64,000 nt of DNA from contig JAHDDQ010000009.1 in the NCBI GenBank assembly GCA_020629275.1, positions 1-64,000 on the forward strand, written 5' to 3'. The translations under genes were made by a program, and so were the position numbers. The notes under the pieces were generated by a model. That model saw only the letters and a program-made list of their open reading frames with translations. It did no database searches and was not told the DNA's origin. Within the stretch, counting starts at the first letter, position 1; each line of letters begins with the position of its first letter. Source of the stretch: Tenacibaculum sp. Lineage in GTDB: Bacteria > Bacteroidota > Bacteroidia > Flavobacteriales > Flavobacteriaceae. This document shows, one piece after another, positions 8,759 to 18,117 of the stretch.

Positions 8759-10285
8759 TTAATTTGATACTTTAATTACAACAGGAAGTACCTTTTTTAA
8801 TTTATACCCTGATGTAGTTGCTTGAATATCGTAAATTGTGATTTGATCACCACGTCTTGCTTTTGCAATTGCTTGTTTCGCTCTTGCATTCATACCTGTA
8901 CCTGAAACTGGAATAGCTACTTGACCTGGCACCTTAATTTTAAAAGAAGACACTTTAAGTGTTAAATCGAATAAGAAATCTGGTAAACCTGCACCAACTC
9001 TAGTTTTTGCTACACTTTGTTTTGGCATAGAAACTGTACCAAACTGACCTCTTATCATACCTACTGCTGGTGGAATATCTTTAATTCTAAACTTCTTATT
9101 AGAACTAACTTTTGTTCCTCCAGGTAGTGTTCCAGTAACTCTAATAGTTACTTCGTTACCTTTTCCAGGTCTCATGATATAACTATCTCCTTTAGACCTT
9201 TTTAATCCTGCTGCAGAAGCTACTACCTTATTAGACGGTACACCTGGCATAGAAATAGTCATTGGGTTTGCTAAACCACGATAAACTGCATTCATTTTAT
9301 CAGCTGAAATTACAGCTTCATTTGGTTTAGGTATTACAGAATAACCTCCTTTGATAGGAATTTCAACTAAAGAATCATTTTCTTTAAAGAAAAAACTACC
9401 TTTTAGTTCCTTGTCACCTACACCACCAGCTGGCCCGTCTAATAAAACTTGACCTGCTTTTATTTTATCTTCTGGCCAATCTTTGCCATTAATAACTACT
9501 TTTTCTGCAGTTAAATTCGGATCATTTTTACCTAATACAATTTTACCAGATAACTTTTCTCCAGGATAATATGCATTCTTTTCGAAAACTACCATTGCAT
9601 CGTAGTTTGTCATAGAAACTGCTTTTGTTAACTCTCCTTGTAATAATGCAGATAATGCATCAGACTCTGTAGCTTTTATATCTGCTTGAATCTGAGTTAA
9701 TTTTGTTAATGAAGCAATTAATGGAAAACCTTCGTAATGATAGTTTAACCAATTTAACTGTAATCCTTCTTTATTCTTAACAGGATCTGTATTGAAACGA
9801 GACTTTACAACACTTGCAATTTCTCTTTCACCTAAAAGATCAACAGAGCTGTTTCTAAAGTCGTCCATCTTTGAGATGAATTCTTTTCCTTCAGCACTAA
9901 TTGTACCTCCTTTAAAGAAATAATTATCTAGAAAATCTGTTTTACTCATAGATTCATAAGCAGTTTTATCTTCTAAATCTGCTGTCATTTTAGACTTTAA
10001 ATCTTCTAAATATGTGTAAAATTCGTCCGCTTTAACTCTTAAAGAATCAGTTTTTTCTTTAGCTTCTCCGTATTGCTTTTCTTGTTCAGCTGCTTTCTGA
10101 GCTAGATTCTCGTAAGCTGCTTTATTTGTAACAGTTGCTCTTTCATTAGCATCTGTTAACTTTTCTTTCATTAGTCCAAATGCAGATAATACTTCTGTAC
10201 TTGTCGTCATTGCTAACATCGCAAGGAATACAAGGTACATCAGGTTAATCATCTTCTGCCTTGGAGATTGTTTTCCGCCTGCCAT
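8759..10285 (-). CDS. gldM: Gliding motility / T9SS protein GldM
   Basis: This 508-residue inner-membrane protein has one N-terminal membrane helix (about residues 15-35, MINLMYLVFLAMLAMTTS). A coiled-coil region (residues 45-110) follows, then the chain of periplasmic beta domains typical of GldM/PorM. With GldL it forms the proton-driven rotary motor of the type IX secretion system, and its periplasmic arm contacts the GldK/GldN ring. It is the third gene of gldKLMN, 54 bases after gldL and 19 before gldN. The length is normal. Confidence 0.97.
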   Translation of the reverse strand: MAGGKQSPRQKMINLMYLVFLAMLAMTTSTEVLSAFGLMKEKLTDANERATVTNKAAYENLAQKAAEQEKQYGEAKEKTDSLRVKADEFYTYLEDLKSKMTADLEDKTAYESMSKTDFLDNYFFKGGTISAEGKEFISKMDDFRNSSVDLLGEREIASVVKSRFNTDPVKNKEGLQLNWLNYHYEGFPLIASLTKLTQIQADIKATESDALSALLQGELTKAVSMTNYDAMVVFEKNAYYPGEKLSGKIVLGKNDPNLTAEKVVINGKDWPEDKIKAGQVLLDGPAGGVGDKELKGSFFFKENDSLVEIPIKGGYSVIPKPNEAVISADKMNAVYRGLANPMTISMPGVPSNKVVASAAGLKRSKGDSYIMRPGKGNEVTIRVTGTLPGGTKVSSNKKFRIKDIPPAVGMIRGQFGTVSMPKQSVAKTRVGAGLPDFLFDLTLKVSSFKIKVPGQVAIPVSGTGMNARAKQAIAKARRGDQITIYDIQATTSGYKLKKVLPVVIKVSN

Positions 10286-10339
10286 AATTTTTTTCCTAAA
10301 TTAGTTTGTTTAGTTTATACTTAATTTTTTGAACTAAAA

Positions 10340-10996
10340 TTATTTGCTCATTGCAGAAAGCATTCCACCATATACTCCATTTAATGAAGATAAGTTTGTT
10401 GCTAACGATTTCATTTGCTCTTGTAAACGTTGAGAGTTTTCTACCATTGCAGTATTTAATTCAGACTGCTTAGAAGCGTTCTCAACTTGTGTTTGATATA
10501 ATCCATTTAAAGAAGCCATTTGAGAAGCTGCTTTAGACATTTGCTCATTGTAATTGTTTGTAGCAGAAATAGATTGAGATGCAGATGCTAATGGCTCAAC
10601 CGCTCCTTGGAAATCTTTGATACTGCTTCCTAAACGAGATACTAATTGTGCATCTAATTTAGCTTCTTTTAAGATATTATCTAATTTCTGAGATAATAAT
10701 GACTGAGCTTCCTCTGGAGTTGCTTCTTTTTCTTTTTTACCTCCTCTACCTGATGATGTACCATCAGCTAATTCTGGGTATACTTTTGTCCAATCTAAGT
10801 CTTCTTCTATTGGTTCAAATGCTGACAAAGCAAAAACTAATGCTTCTACTGCCATACCTATTGTAAGCATTATTCCACCACTAATAGGACCTATACTATA
10901 GTGCTGAATTTTAAATAGTGCACCAACAATTACGATTGCGGCTCCTAAACCGTAAGCCATGTTGAATAATCTTTTAGTAGATTGTGATTGTGCCAT
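10340..10996 (-). CDS. gldL: Gliding motility / T9SS motor protein GldL
   Basis: The 218-residue protein has two membrane helices (about residues 12-30 and 35-58), with a glutamate in the second (GMAVEALVFALSAFEP) matching the functionally important motor glutamate of the family. A cytoplasmic tail with a long helical region follows. GldL pentamers surround the GldM dimer and convert proton motive force to rotation. It is the second gene of gldKLMN, 50 bases after gldK. Confidence 0.96.
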   Translation of the reverse strand: MAQSQSTKRLFNMAYGLGAAIVIVGALFKIQHYSIGPISGGIMLTIGMAVEALVFALSAFEPIEEDLDWTKVYPELADGTSSGRGGKKEKEATPEEAQSLLSQKLDNILKEAKLDAQLVSRLGSSIKDFQGAVEPLASASQSISATNNYNEQMSKAASQMASLNGLYQTQVENASKQSELNTAMVENSQRLQEQMKSLATNLSSLNGVYGGMLSAMSK

Positions 10997-11046
10997 AATT
11001 CTGAATTTTTGTTTATTTATTAATTAGGGATTTGTAATATACTTAT

Positions 11047-12420
11047 TTATTGTTTTTTTGTACCTAGGTAATCTTGCACAGTTCTAAAACCTATATAACT
11101 TCTTGCCGTGTCTGCATACTCCCAGTCACGAGAACCAACTTCTAAAAAGTAAGCCACGTCTTTCCAAGATCCTCCACGAACAATTTTTCGTCTATTCTCT
11201 CTGTTTTCTACATTTGGATTCATTGTAGATCCCATGTAGTATGACATTTGATTGTAAGCTGTGTTAGTCCATTCTGAAACATTTCCAGCCATGTTATACA
11301 ATCCGAATCCGTTAGGGTTGTATGAAACCGCTTCTACAGTATACAGTGCTCCATCGGCTGCATAATCTCCACGAACTGGTTTAAAATTCGCTAAAAAACA
11401 TCCTCTATCACTTGTAGTACTCGGTCCACCCCATGGGTATTTTGCATAATCCAGTCCACCACGTGCAGCATATTCCCATTCTGCCTCTGTAGGTAATCTA
11501 AAAGCTGGAACTAAACCTAACTTCTTTTTTGATCTTTGGTATGAATTTTTATTCTTTGTTCTCCAATGACAAAACGCTTGTGCTTGTTTCCAACTTACAC
11601 CAACTACTGGGTAACCTTCATAAGCTTTATGAGCAAAGTATTCTTGGTGCATTGGGTCATTGTACGAATAATTAAAATCTTTTATCCATGCTGTTGTATC
11701 TGGATAAACATTTAATGTTTCATCTTTGAGAAATGCTTTTCTATTTTTTCCAGTTCTTGCAGCCTCTTCATTGTCAAACCAAAAATATCTGTAATTTAAT
11801 AGTTTTGTATTAAATGATCTTATTCCATTAAGTGATTCATCTTTCTTTATATATAATGAATCCATTACCTCAACATAATCTTCATCTGGATAATCTTCTC
11901 TATTCCATATTAATTCTTCTTCCCAGTTTAATGGTTTAATAGAATCTATACCTTCACCCACTTCATAGTAGTTTTCCCTCATGTATTTTTCATAAGGAGA
12001 CTCACTAACTGTATCTTTAGAAGCAAACGCATACGACTGAATACCTTCAGCTCTTTTAGGTTCTCCTTCTACATCAGAATCTCCAGAAGCAAATTCTGCT
12101 TGATATGCTAATTTAGTTCTCACTACAGAATCTCTAACCCAATTAACGAATTGTTTGTATTCGCTGTTAGTAACTTCAGTTTCATCCATATAAAACGGTT
12201 GAACCGTTACTGTTCTTGTTGGAGCGTTCATGGCTCCTAAAGGATCTTCGTCTTGTTTACCCATAGTAAACGAACCTCCTTTTATAAAAACCATACCATA
12301 TGGCTTTTCTGCAAACCATTTTCTTTTAGATTTAACACCAACAAGCTCTCCTCTATCGTTGTTTGAGCCACAACTATAAACGACTGCTAATATCAGGGCA
12401 AATAATGCTACTTTCTTCAT
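11047..12420 (-). CDS. gldK: Gliding motility / T9SS lipoprotein GldK
   Basis: The 457-residue lipoprotein (lipobox VYSC, Cys17) has a formylglycine-generating-enzyme/SUMF1 fold: IKGGSFTMGKQDEDP near residue 45, PVVGVSWKQAQAFCHWR, RLPTEAEWEYAARGG and IVRGGSWKD. GldK/PorK forms the outer-membrane-associated ring of the T9SS with GldN. The usual FGE active-site chemistry is not expected in this subfamily. It is first in gldKLMN, with a -7 box about 77 bases upstream, and a large insertion (about residues 110-260) typical of flavobacterial GldK. Confidence 0.96.
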   Translation of the reverse strand: MKKVALFALILAVVYSCGSNNDRGELVGVKSKRKWFAEKPYGMVFIKGGSFTMGKQDEDPLGAMNAPTRTVTVQPFYMDETEVTNSEYKQFVNWVRDSVVRTKLAYQAEFASGDSDVEGEPKRAEGIQSYAFASKDTVSESPYEKYMRENYYEVGEGIDSIKPLNWEEELIWNREDYPDEDYVEVMDSLYIKKDESLNGIRSFNTKLLNYRYFWFDNEEAARTGKNRKAFLKDETLNVYPDTTAWIKDFNYSYNDPMHQEYFAHKAYEGYPVVGVSWKQAQAFCHWRTKNKNSYQRSKKKLGLVPAFRLPTEAEWEYAARGGLDYAKYPWGGPSTTSDRGCFLANFKPVRGDYAADGALYTVEAVSYNPNGFGLYNMAGNVSEWTNTAYNQMSYYMGSTMNPNVENRENRRKIVRGGSWKDVAYFLEVGSRDWEYADTARSYIGFRTVQDYLGTKKQ

Positions 12421-12496
12421 GTTTTCTCTATTAAAAAGTTCGTAACTTTTTTATTATGAATTATATATTTTATCAACATTTACTAATCAAGGGATG

Positions 12497-12504
12497 CAAA
12501 TATA
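12497..12504 (-). promoter_or_regulatory. Candidate -7 box of the gldKLMN operon
   Basis: On the minus strand TATATTTG matches TAnnTTTG, just past the stop codon of the upstream arginase-fold gene (12511) and 77-84 bases before the gldK ATG. The best TTG upstream is only 11 bases away, so the -33 element is unclear. Confidence 0.45.
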
Positions 12505-12510
12505 AGTTTT

Positions 12511-13671
12511 TTATACAAGTTTTTGCTGTGCTTTATACCATCTTTCGGGAATTTTTTGATCTAAAGCCTTCACATAGTCTTGATATGCACAAGGTATTAA
12601 CGCATGTCTCTTATATTTATTATCCGAGATTAAATTTATCTCCATCCACCATCTTCCACTTTTATCACTCTTATAAAAATTAATCAGGTCATCATCTTCA
12701 AAGATAACACTGAATTTCTGATAACTTTCCTTTGTTGAATATGGGTAATCTTTTGCTCTGTAATTAACACCTTCAATAAAATACCATATCGATTGTGCAA
12801 TTAAATTAGCTGTTTGATTTCCTATATCGAACAAGCTGTTATATTCATAGACACCAAAAGAAGTGACTTTGTCACTTATTCCTGCATATCTAGCTATTGA
12901 ACATAACTGTACTCCGTTGAATCCATTAGGATTTGCATTATTGTTTGCTGGTGCATCGCTTTGTTGTATGCTTCCAACATCTATACTTACAATATCTGCA
13001 TCTCTTAATATTGGTTCAATTAGTTCAACATTCTTAACTTCTCCTAATCTATAAGCATCAAAATATAAATTTTGAAGCAAGTTAATCTCTTCTTGAGAAT
13101 TAAAATATGTTTGATATCCCACGTTACTATAATTGAATAAATTATTAGGTTCTTCCATAATAATTTTACTCAAAAATGACTCTGAACTTAATTCGTCTTC
13201 CAATGTTCCCAGATCGAAATGACTATCGATAGCGACCAAATTTACTGTTTGTTCTAAACTATCGTATCCTCTATAATTTGCGTAAGTCAAATCTTGACTT
13301 CCACCTATTAAAACCACTAATATATTATTTTTTATTAAAAAGGACATTACTTCTGATAACGCAAAATAAGTATCTCTTACTGTGTTACCTTGTTCAATGT
13401 TTCCTATATCAGCTATTTTAACATTCCAGTTTCCTGGAAACAACTTATATAAACCTTGTCTTATTTTTGAAATATCTTCACCGCAGCCTTGGTTATTAAC
13501 TCCATTTCTACCTTCTTTAACACCTAATATAACAATACCAACATCATCAAGATCAGGCATGCCTGATTCTGAAGAATGTATTTGAATGTTCATACCTAAC
13601 GACTTAGGTGATTGCATAATTATATTTGCAAAAACCTCATTAGATATTGGTGATAAAAAATCGGTATTCAT
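12511..13671 (-). CDS. Arginase/formimidoylglutamase-fold protein with degenerate metal site
   Basis: This 386-residue protein has the ureohydrolase fold and is usually labelled formimidoylglutamase beside gldK in flavobacteria. One Mn motif is intact (AIDSHFDLG, Asp149/His151/Asp153). However, the GGxHE motif reads GGSQDLTY (residues 123-130), so its His is replaced, and the SxDxD motif reads SIDVGSIQQSD, with Gly233 in place of the second Asp. Two of the six classical metal ligands are therefore missing, so arginase-type catalysis is doubtful. It sits between topA and gldK, conserved synteny that suggests a link to the gld locus. Its upstream region has two C-runs. Confidence 0.8.
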   Translation of the reverse strand: MNTDFLSPISNEVFANIIMQSPKSLGMNIQIHSSESGMPDLDDVGIVILGVKEGRNGVNNQGCGEDISKIRQGLYKLFPGNWNVKIADIGNIEQGNTVRDTYFALSEVMSFLIKNNILVVLIGGSQDLTYANYRGYDSLEQTVNLVAIDSHFDLGTLEDELSSESFLSKIIMEEPNNLFNYSNVGYQTYFNSQEEINLLQNLYFDAYRLGEVKNVELIEPILRDADIVSIDVGSIQQSDAPANNNANPNGFNGVQLCSIARYAGISDKVTSFGVYEYNSLFDIGNQTANLIAQSIWYFIEGVNYRAKDYPYSTKESYQKFSVIFEDDDLINFYKSDKSGRWWMEINLISDNKYKRHALIPCAYQDYVKALDQKIPERWYKAQQKLV

Positions 13672-13709
13672 TAATTTTGGGGATTAGTGAATGGGGGCAA
13701 GATATAAAT

Positions 13710-16184
13710 TTATTTCTTTTTAGCAGTCTTTCCCTTAGTTTTTTTATTTTTTTCAACTAATTTAAGTGCATCCTCTTTTGAAAGCTTCTCTATTTCAGTG
13801 GTTTTAGGTAACTCTACCTTAACTTTACCTTTTATAACATTGAACCTACCCCATCTTGCTTTCTCTACTCTTACACCTATATCTTCCCAGTTATGAATTA
13901 TTTTTTCACGTTCTTTTTTCTTCTTGTCTTCAATTAATTCTTCTAAATCTGACTGTGTTAAGTTATCAAAGTCATATTTTTTATTCACATTAATAAACAT
14001 ACTATTCCATTTGATGTAAGGTCCAAAACGACCAACACCTTTCTGGATAGGAAACTCTTCATAGTGACCAATAGGAGCATCTGCTTTTCTTTTGGCTTCA
14101 ATAAGTTCTATAGCTCTATCTAAATCGACATCCATTGGATTTTCACCTTTATCTAGAGAAACATACATTTTATCAAAACGAATAAAAGGACCATACCTAC
14201 CATTAGAAACAGAAACCTCTACATCTTCGTAACTACCAAGTGTTTTTGGTAATTTAAATAAATCCATAGCTTCTTCATACGTAATCGTTCCCATATTTTG
14301 GTCTGCTTGTAAGCTAGCAAACTTTGGCTTTTCTTCATCTGAAACTTCTCCAATCTGAATCATTGCTCCAAACTTACCTAGTCTTACATATACATTCTTA
14401 CCAGAGTCTGGATCTACACCTAATAGTCTTTGTCCGCTTGCTCTTTCCGCATTTTCAGCTACATCTTTAACTACGGGATGAAAATCTTTGTAGAAATCTT
14501 TAATCATAGACGTCCAGTTTTCCTTTCCTTCAGCTATATCATCAAAATCTGATTCAACCTGAGCAGTAAAACCATAATCTAATATTGCTGAAAAATGATC
14601 TACAAGAAAATCATTTACAATATTACCTATATCTGTAGGCATTAACTTCCCTTTATCTGCACCAACTTTCTCGGTTAATTCTTGTTGAGAAATTGAATTG
14701 TCTTTTAGTGTAATTTGAGTATAATGTCGTTCAACACCTTCTGCTACTCCTTTCGCCACATAACCTCTTCTCTGGACGGTAGAAATAGTTGGTGCATAGG
14801 TAGATGGACGACCAATTCCTAACTCTTCTAATCTTTTAACTAATGATGCTTCTGTATATCGAGATGGCGGACGTGTATATCTTTCTGTTGCTGTTATGTA
14901 ATCATTATTTAATACTTCACCAATATTCATCTTAGGAAGCATTCCTGCTTGCTCTTCATCTTCATTATCTGTACCCTCTAAGTATACTTTAAGAAAACCA
15001 TCAAACGTTATTACTTCTCCATTAGCTATAAAAAGCTTTTCATTTTTATTGTTCTCTATTTTGACATTTGTTCGTTCTAATTGAGCATCACTCATTTGAG
15101 AGGCTACGGTGCGTTTCCATATCAAACTATATAATCTATTCTGATCATAATCGATTGATACTTCATGGTTTTCCATGTTAGTTGGCCTTATCGCTTCGTG
15201 AGCTTCTTGAGCTCCTTTAGATTTCGTAGAAAAATTACGAGGTTTACTGTATTGTTTACCATAAGAATTTGTTATTTCTTCCTCTGCAGCACTCATGGCC
15301 TCCGAAGATAAATTAACACTATCTGTCCTCATATAGGTTATCAATCCAGCTTCATATAAGCGCTGTGCTATCATCATTGTTTTAGCTACAGGAAAACTTA
15401 ATTTCCTCGAGGCTTCTTGCTGTAATGTTGATGTTGTAAATGGTGCAGCTGGAGTTTTCTTTGCTGGTTTAGTTTGCAAATCAGCTACATTGAATTCCGC
15501 AGTTAAACATGAGTTTAAAAATTGTTCAGCATCCTCCTTCTTCGTAAAGTTTTTAGCTAATTTTGCCTTAAATTTCTTACCATCAATATTTATAAATTCG
15601 GCGTCAATCCTGTAAGAAGCTACGGGAGTAAATCCGTCAATATCTCTTTCTTTCTCTACAATTAATCGAACCGCTACAGATTGTACTCTACCTGCTGATA
15701 ATCCTGCTTTGACTTTACGCCATAAAACAGGCGACAACTCATATCCTACAATTCTATCTAAAACTCTTCTTGCTTGTTGGGCGTCTACTAAATTGTAATT
15801 TATTGATCTCGGGTTTTCAATTGCTTTTAGAATGGCATTCTTTGTTATAGAGTTAAAAACAATTCGTTTCGTATCCTTATCTTCTAACTTCAATTGTTCT
15901 GCTAAGTGCCATGCAATAGCTTCTCCTTCTCGATCTTCATCGGAAGCTAACCACACAGTTTCTGCTTTCTTTGCTAAATCTTTAAGTTTTTTAACTAAAG
16001 CTTTTTTATCCGAAGAAACGATATATTTAGGATTGAAATCTCCTTCAACATCCACACCTAACTCTTTAGAAGGTAAATCAGCTATGTGTCCAAAACTTGA
16101 TTCAACTCTAAAATCTTTACCTAAAAACTTTTCTATAGTTTTAGCTTTCGCAGGTGACTCAACAATTACTAAATTTTTTGCCAT
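13710..16184 (-). CDS. topA: DNA topoisomerase I
   Basis: This 824-residue type IA topoisomerase relaxes negative supercoils. The Toprim domain is at residues 1-115 (IVESPAKAKTIEKFLG, then DEDREGEAIAWH binding Mg2+). The active-site tyrosine lies in YEAGLITYMRTDSVNLS near residue 285. The C-terminal third holds repeated Toprim C-terminal domains (GRFGPYIKW, GRYGPFIRF, ARWGRFNVIKG) rather than zinc fingers, followed by a Lys-rich tail, as usual in Bacteroidota. It begins the minus-strand run topA, arginase-fold gene, gldKLMN. The gap to the next gene is 38 bases. Confidence 0.97.
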   Translation of the reverse strand: MAKNLVIVESPAKAKTIEKFLGKDFRVESSFGHIADLPSKELGVDVEGDFNPKYIVSSDKKALVKKLKDLAKKAETVWLASDEDREGEAIAWHLAEQLKLEDKDTKRIVFNSITKNAILKAIENPRSINYNLVDAQQARRVLDRIVGYELSPVLWRKVKAGLSAGRVQSVAVRLIVEKERDIDGFTPVASYRIDAEFINIDGKKFKAKLAKNFTKKEDAEQFLNSCLTAEFNVADLQTKPAKKTPAAPFTTSTLQQEASRKLSFPVAKTMMIAQRLYEAGLITYMRTDSVNLSSEAMSAAEEEITNSYGKQYSKPRNFSTKSKGAQEAHEAIRPTNMENHEVSIDYDQNRLYSLIWKRTVASQMSDAQLERTNVKIENNKNEKLFIANGEVITFDGFLKVYLEGTDNEDEEQAGMLPKMNIGEVLNNDYITATERYTRPPSRYTEASLVKRLEELGIGRPSTYAPTISTVQRRGYVAKGVAEGVERHYTQITLKDNSISQQELTEKVGADKGKLMPTDIGNIVNDFLVDHFSAILDYGFTAQVESDFDDIAEGKENWTSMIKDFYKDFHPVVKDVAENAERASGQRLLGVDPDSGKNVYVRLGKFGAMIQIGEVSDEEKPKFASLQADQNMGTITYEEAMDLFKLPKTLGSYEDVEVSVSNGRYGPFIRFDKMYVSLDKGENPMDVDLDRAIELIEAKRKADAPIGHYEEFPIQKGVGRFGPYIKWNSMFINVNKKYDFDNLTQSDLEELIEDKKKKEREKIIHNWEDIGVRVEKARWGRFNVIKGKVKVELPKTTEIEKLSKEDALKLVEKNKKTKGKTAKKK

Positions 16185-16241
16185 TTATAAATTTCAATTA
16201 TCAATTTTCACACCTAATATATGATAGATGCTTCAAGATTG

Positions 16242-16249
16242 CAAAAGTA
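16242..16249 (-). promoter_or_regulatory. Candidate -7 box for topA
   Basis: The minus strand reads TACTTTTG (TAnnTTTG), 57-64 bases upstream of the topA ATG. No convincing TTG -33 element is seen. Confidence 0.4.
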
Positions 16250-16535
16250 GATACTTTTTTTTTATTAAAAATTCTTTTGTGAGAATTAACGGTAAATTAA
16301 ACTCCAAATACTTTTTCTAAATCATTCCCTACTTATAAAAACCCCTATAAATTGAAGTATCAGAATATTTCATACAGCCAGTTTTAACAGTAGATCTGTA
16401 AAGTATCTTCAAAAGGACTTTTTATATTTGAATGATCTTTTTAGTTCCTTCCGTTTAATGAAATAACTTAGAAATTTCACCCAAGAATAAAACAAGTAAT
16501 AAACCTTCTTTTCTAAAATATTAAAATTATGACAA

Positions 16536-16570
16536 TTTGTCATAAAATATTAAATTTGGTTGTATCTTTG
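16536..16570 (+). promoter_or_regulatory. Promoter of miaB (TTTG, 23-base spacer, TATCTTTG)
   Basis: TTTG at 16536-16539 and TATCTTTG at 16563-16570 match the Bacteroidota -33/-7 consensus. The expected start of transcription, near 16575, lies downstream of the in-frame ATG at 16560. That excludes the ATG and supports translation from 16599. Confidence 0.7.
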
Positions 16571-16598
16571 CCCACTACTTATTCACGATTATAGATTC

Positions 16599-18056
16599 AT
16601 GGAACAGATTGAAAAAGTCATAGACGAAAATAAACAAGGTAAAGCTTTATTAACTAAGCAAAAAAATGGAAATGCGAAAAAGCTTTTCATAGAAAGTTAC
16701 GGCTGCCAAATGAATATGAATGATAGCGAAATAGTTGCTGCAATTCTTGCTGAAGAAGGTTTCAATACCACCTCAAATATGGAGGAAGCAGATTTGGTAT
16801 TAGTGAATACCTGTTCTATTAGGGAAAAGGCAGAAACAACCGTTCGTAATCGATTGAAAAAATACAATGCAATTAAGAAGAAAGTAAACCCAAAAATGAA
16901 AGTTGGTGTTTTAGGTTGTATGGCAGAGCGACTGAAGGCTAAATTCTTAGAAGAAGAAAAAATTGTTGATTTAGTTGTTGGTCCCGATGCATACAGGGAT
17001 CTTCCTAATTTAGTTGAAGAAGTTGAAGCAGGAAGAGATGCAGTAAATGTTATTTTGTCAAAAGAAGAAACTTATGCAGATGTTTCGCCAGTTAGATTAA
17101 ACTCCAATGGTGTTTCAGCTTTCGTTTCCATTACTCGTGGTTGTGATAACATGTGTACGTTCTGCGTCGTTCCTTTTACACGTGGTCGTGAACGTAGTAG
17201 AGATCCTAAAAGCATCCTTGAAGAAATCCAGTCAATGCAAGAGCAAAATTTTAAGGAAATCACATTATTGGGTCAAAACGTAGACTCTTATCTATGGTAT
17301 GGAGGTGGATTGAAAAAAGATTTCGATAAAGCCTCAGAAATGGCTCAAGCTACAGCGGTTGGTTTTGCTCAACTCATGGACATGTGCGCTACGCAGTTTC
17401 CAAAAATGCGTTTTAGATTTTCTACGTCAAATCCGCAGGATATGACTTTAGACGTCATACATATTATGGCAAAACATAAGAATATTTGTAAATACATTCA
17501 TTTACCTATTCAAAGTGGAAGTAACACCATGTTAAAAGCAATGAATCGATTACATACTCGTGAAGAGTATTTAGAGTTGATTGAAAATATTTATAAAATT
17601 ATTCCTGAAATGAATTTGAGTCAGGACATGATTACTGGTTTTTGTGGGGAAACAGAGGAAGATCACCAAGATACATTAGATTTAATGAAGAAAGTAAAAT
17701 ATAGCTTTGGCTTTATGTTTGCTTATTCTGAGCGACCAGGAACTTTAGCTGCTAAAAAAATGGAAGATAATGTACCATTAGCAATTAAGAAAAGAAGACT
17801 CCAAGAAGTTATAGATCTTCAACAACAACATAGTTTATATAGAGCAAAACAACATGTAGGTAAGATCCAAGAAGTATTGATTGAAGGAACCTCTAAAAAA
17901 TCTGATCAACACTGGAAAGGACGTAATACACAAAACACAGTAGTAGTATTTCCTAAAGAGAACTATAAAATGGGTGATTTTGTAAATGTGAAGATTGAAG
18001 ATTGCACTACAGCAACACTTATAGGAACACCTGTTGGATATTCAGAAAATAACTAA
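16599..18056 (+). CDS. miaB: tRNA-2-methylthio-N6-dimethylallyladenosine synthase MiaB
   Basis: This radical-SAM methylthiotransferase adds a methylthio group at C2 of i6A37 in tRNA. From the chosen start (MEQIEKVIDENKQGK) the protein has about 485 residues. An N-terminal UPF0004 domain (ESYGCQMNMNDSE, with the auxiliary cluster cysteines) comes first, then the radical SAM motif TRGCDNMCTFCVVPFTRGRE (CxxxCxxC) and a C-terminal TRAM domain. The upstream in-frame ATG at 16560 adds 13 residues that would overlap the promoter. It leads the plus-strand run to secG. Confidence 0.96.
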   Translation: MEQIEKVIDENKQGKALLTKQKNGNAKKLFIESYGCQMNMNDSEIVAAILAEEGFNTTSNMEEADLVLVNTCSIREKAETTVRNRLKKYNAIKKKVNPKMKVGVLGCMAERLKAKFLEEEKIVDLVVGPDAYRDLPNLVEEVEAGRDAVNVILSKEETYADVSPVRLNSNGVSAFVSITRGCDNMCTFCVVPFTRGRERSRDPKSILEEIQSMQEQNFKEITLLGQNVDSYLWYGGGLKKDFDKASEMAQATAVGFAQLMDMCATQFPKMRFRFSTSNPQDMTLDVIHIMAKHKNICKYIHLPIQSGSNTMLKAMNRLHTREEYLELIENIYKIIPEMNLSQDMITGFCGETEEDHQDTLDLMKKVKYSFGFMFAYSERPGTLAAKKMEDNVPLAIKKRRLQEVIDLQQQHSLYRAKQHVGKIQEVLIEGTSKKSDQHWKGRNTQNTVVVFPKENYKMGDFVNVKIEDCTTATLIGTPVGYSENN

Positions 18057-18117
18057 ACACTACTGTAAACTTAACTGAACAGAAACTCACCTCTACTCGC
18101 AAATAAACAACTAAGCA

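Larger units (their letters stand above)
16185..16598. other. Divergent promoter region between topA and miaB
   Basis: This 414-base non-coding stretch holds a topA -7 candidate (TACTTTTG on the minus strand, 16242-16249). For miaB it holds a TTTG at 16536-16539 and TATCTTTG at 16563-16570. The miaB -33 box lies inside a perfect odd palindrome, ATGACAATTTGTCAT (16529-16543). I see no small gene or RNA in the rest. Confidence 0.55.

Noticed and set aside
12456-12683. 75-residue plus-strand frame at the gldK promoter
   Set aside because: It lies over the gldK promoter and the antisense of the arginase-fold gene; it is Cys/Tyr/His-rich without structure, a chance frame.
15832-16224. 130-residue frame opposite topA
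   Set aside because: It is the antisense shadow of the conserved Toprim region and has no family-like features.
16560-16598. ATG at 16560 as the miaB start
   Set aside because: The 13 extra residues are not MiaB-like, and a TTTG/TATCTTTG promoter overlaps this ATG.
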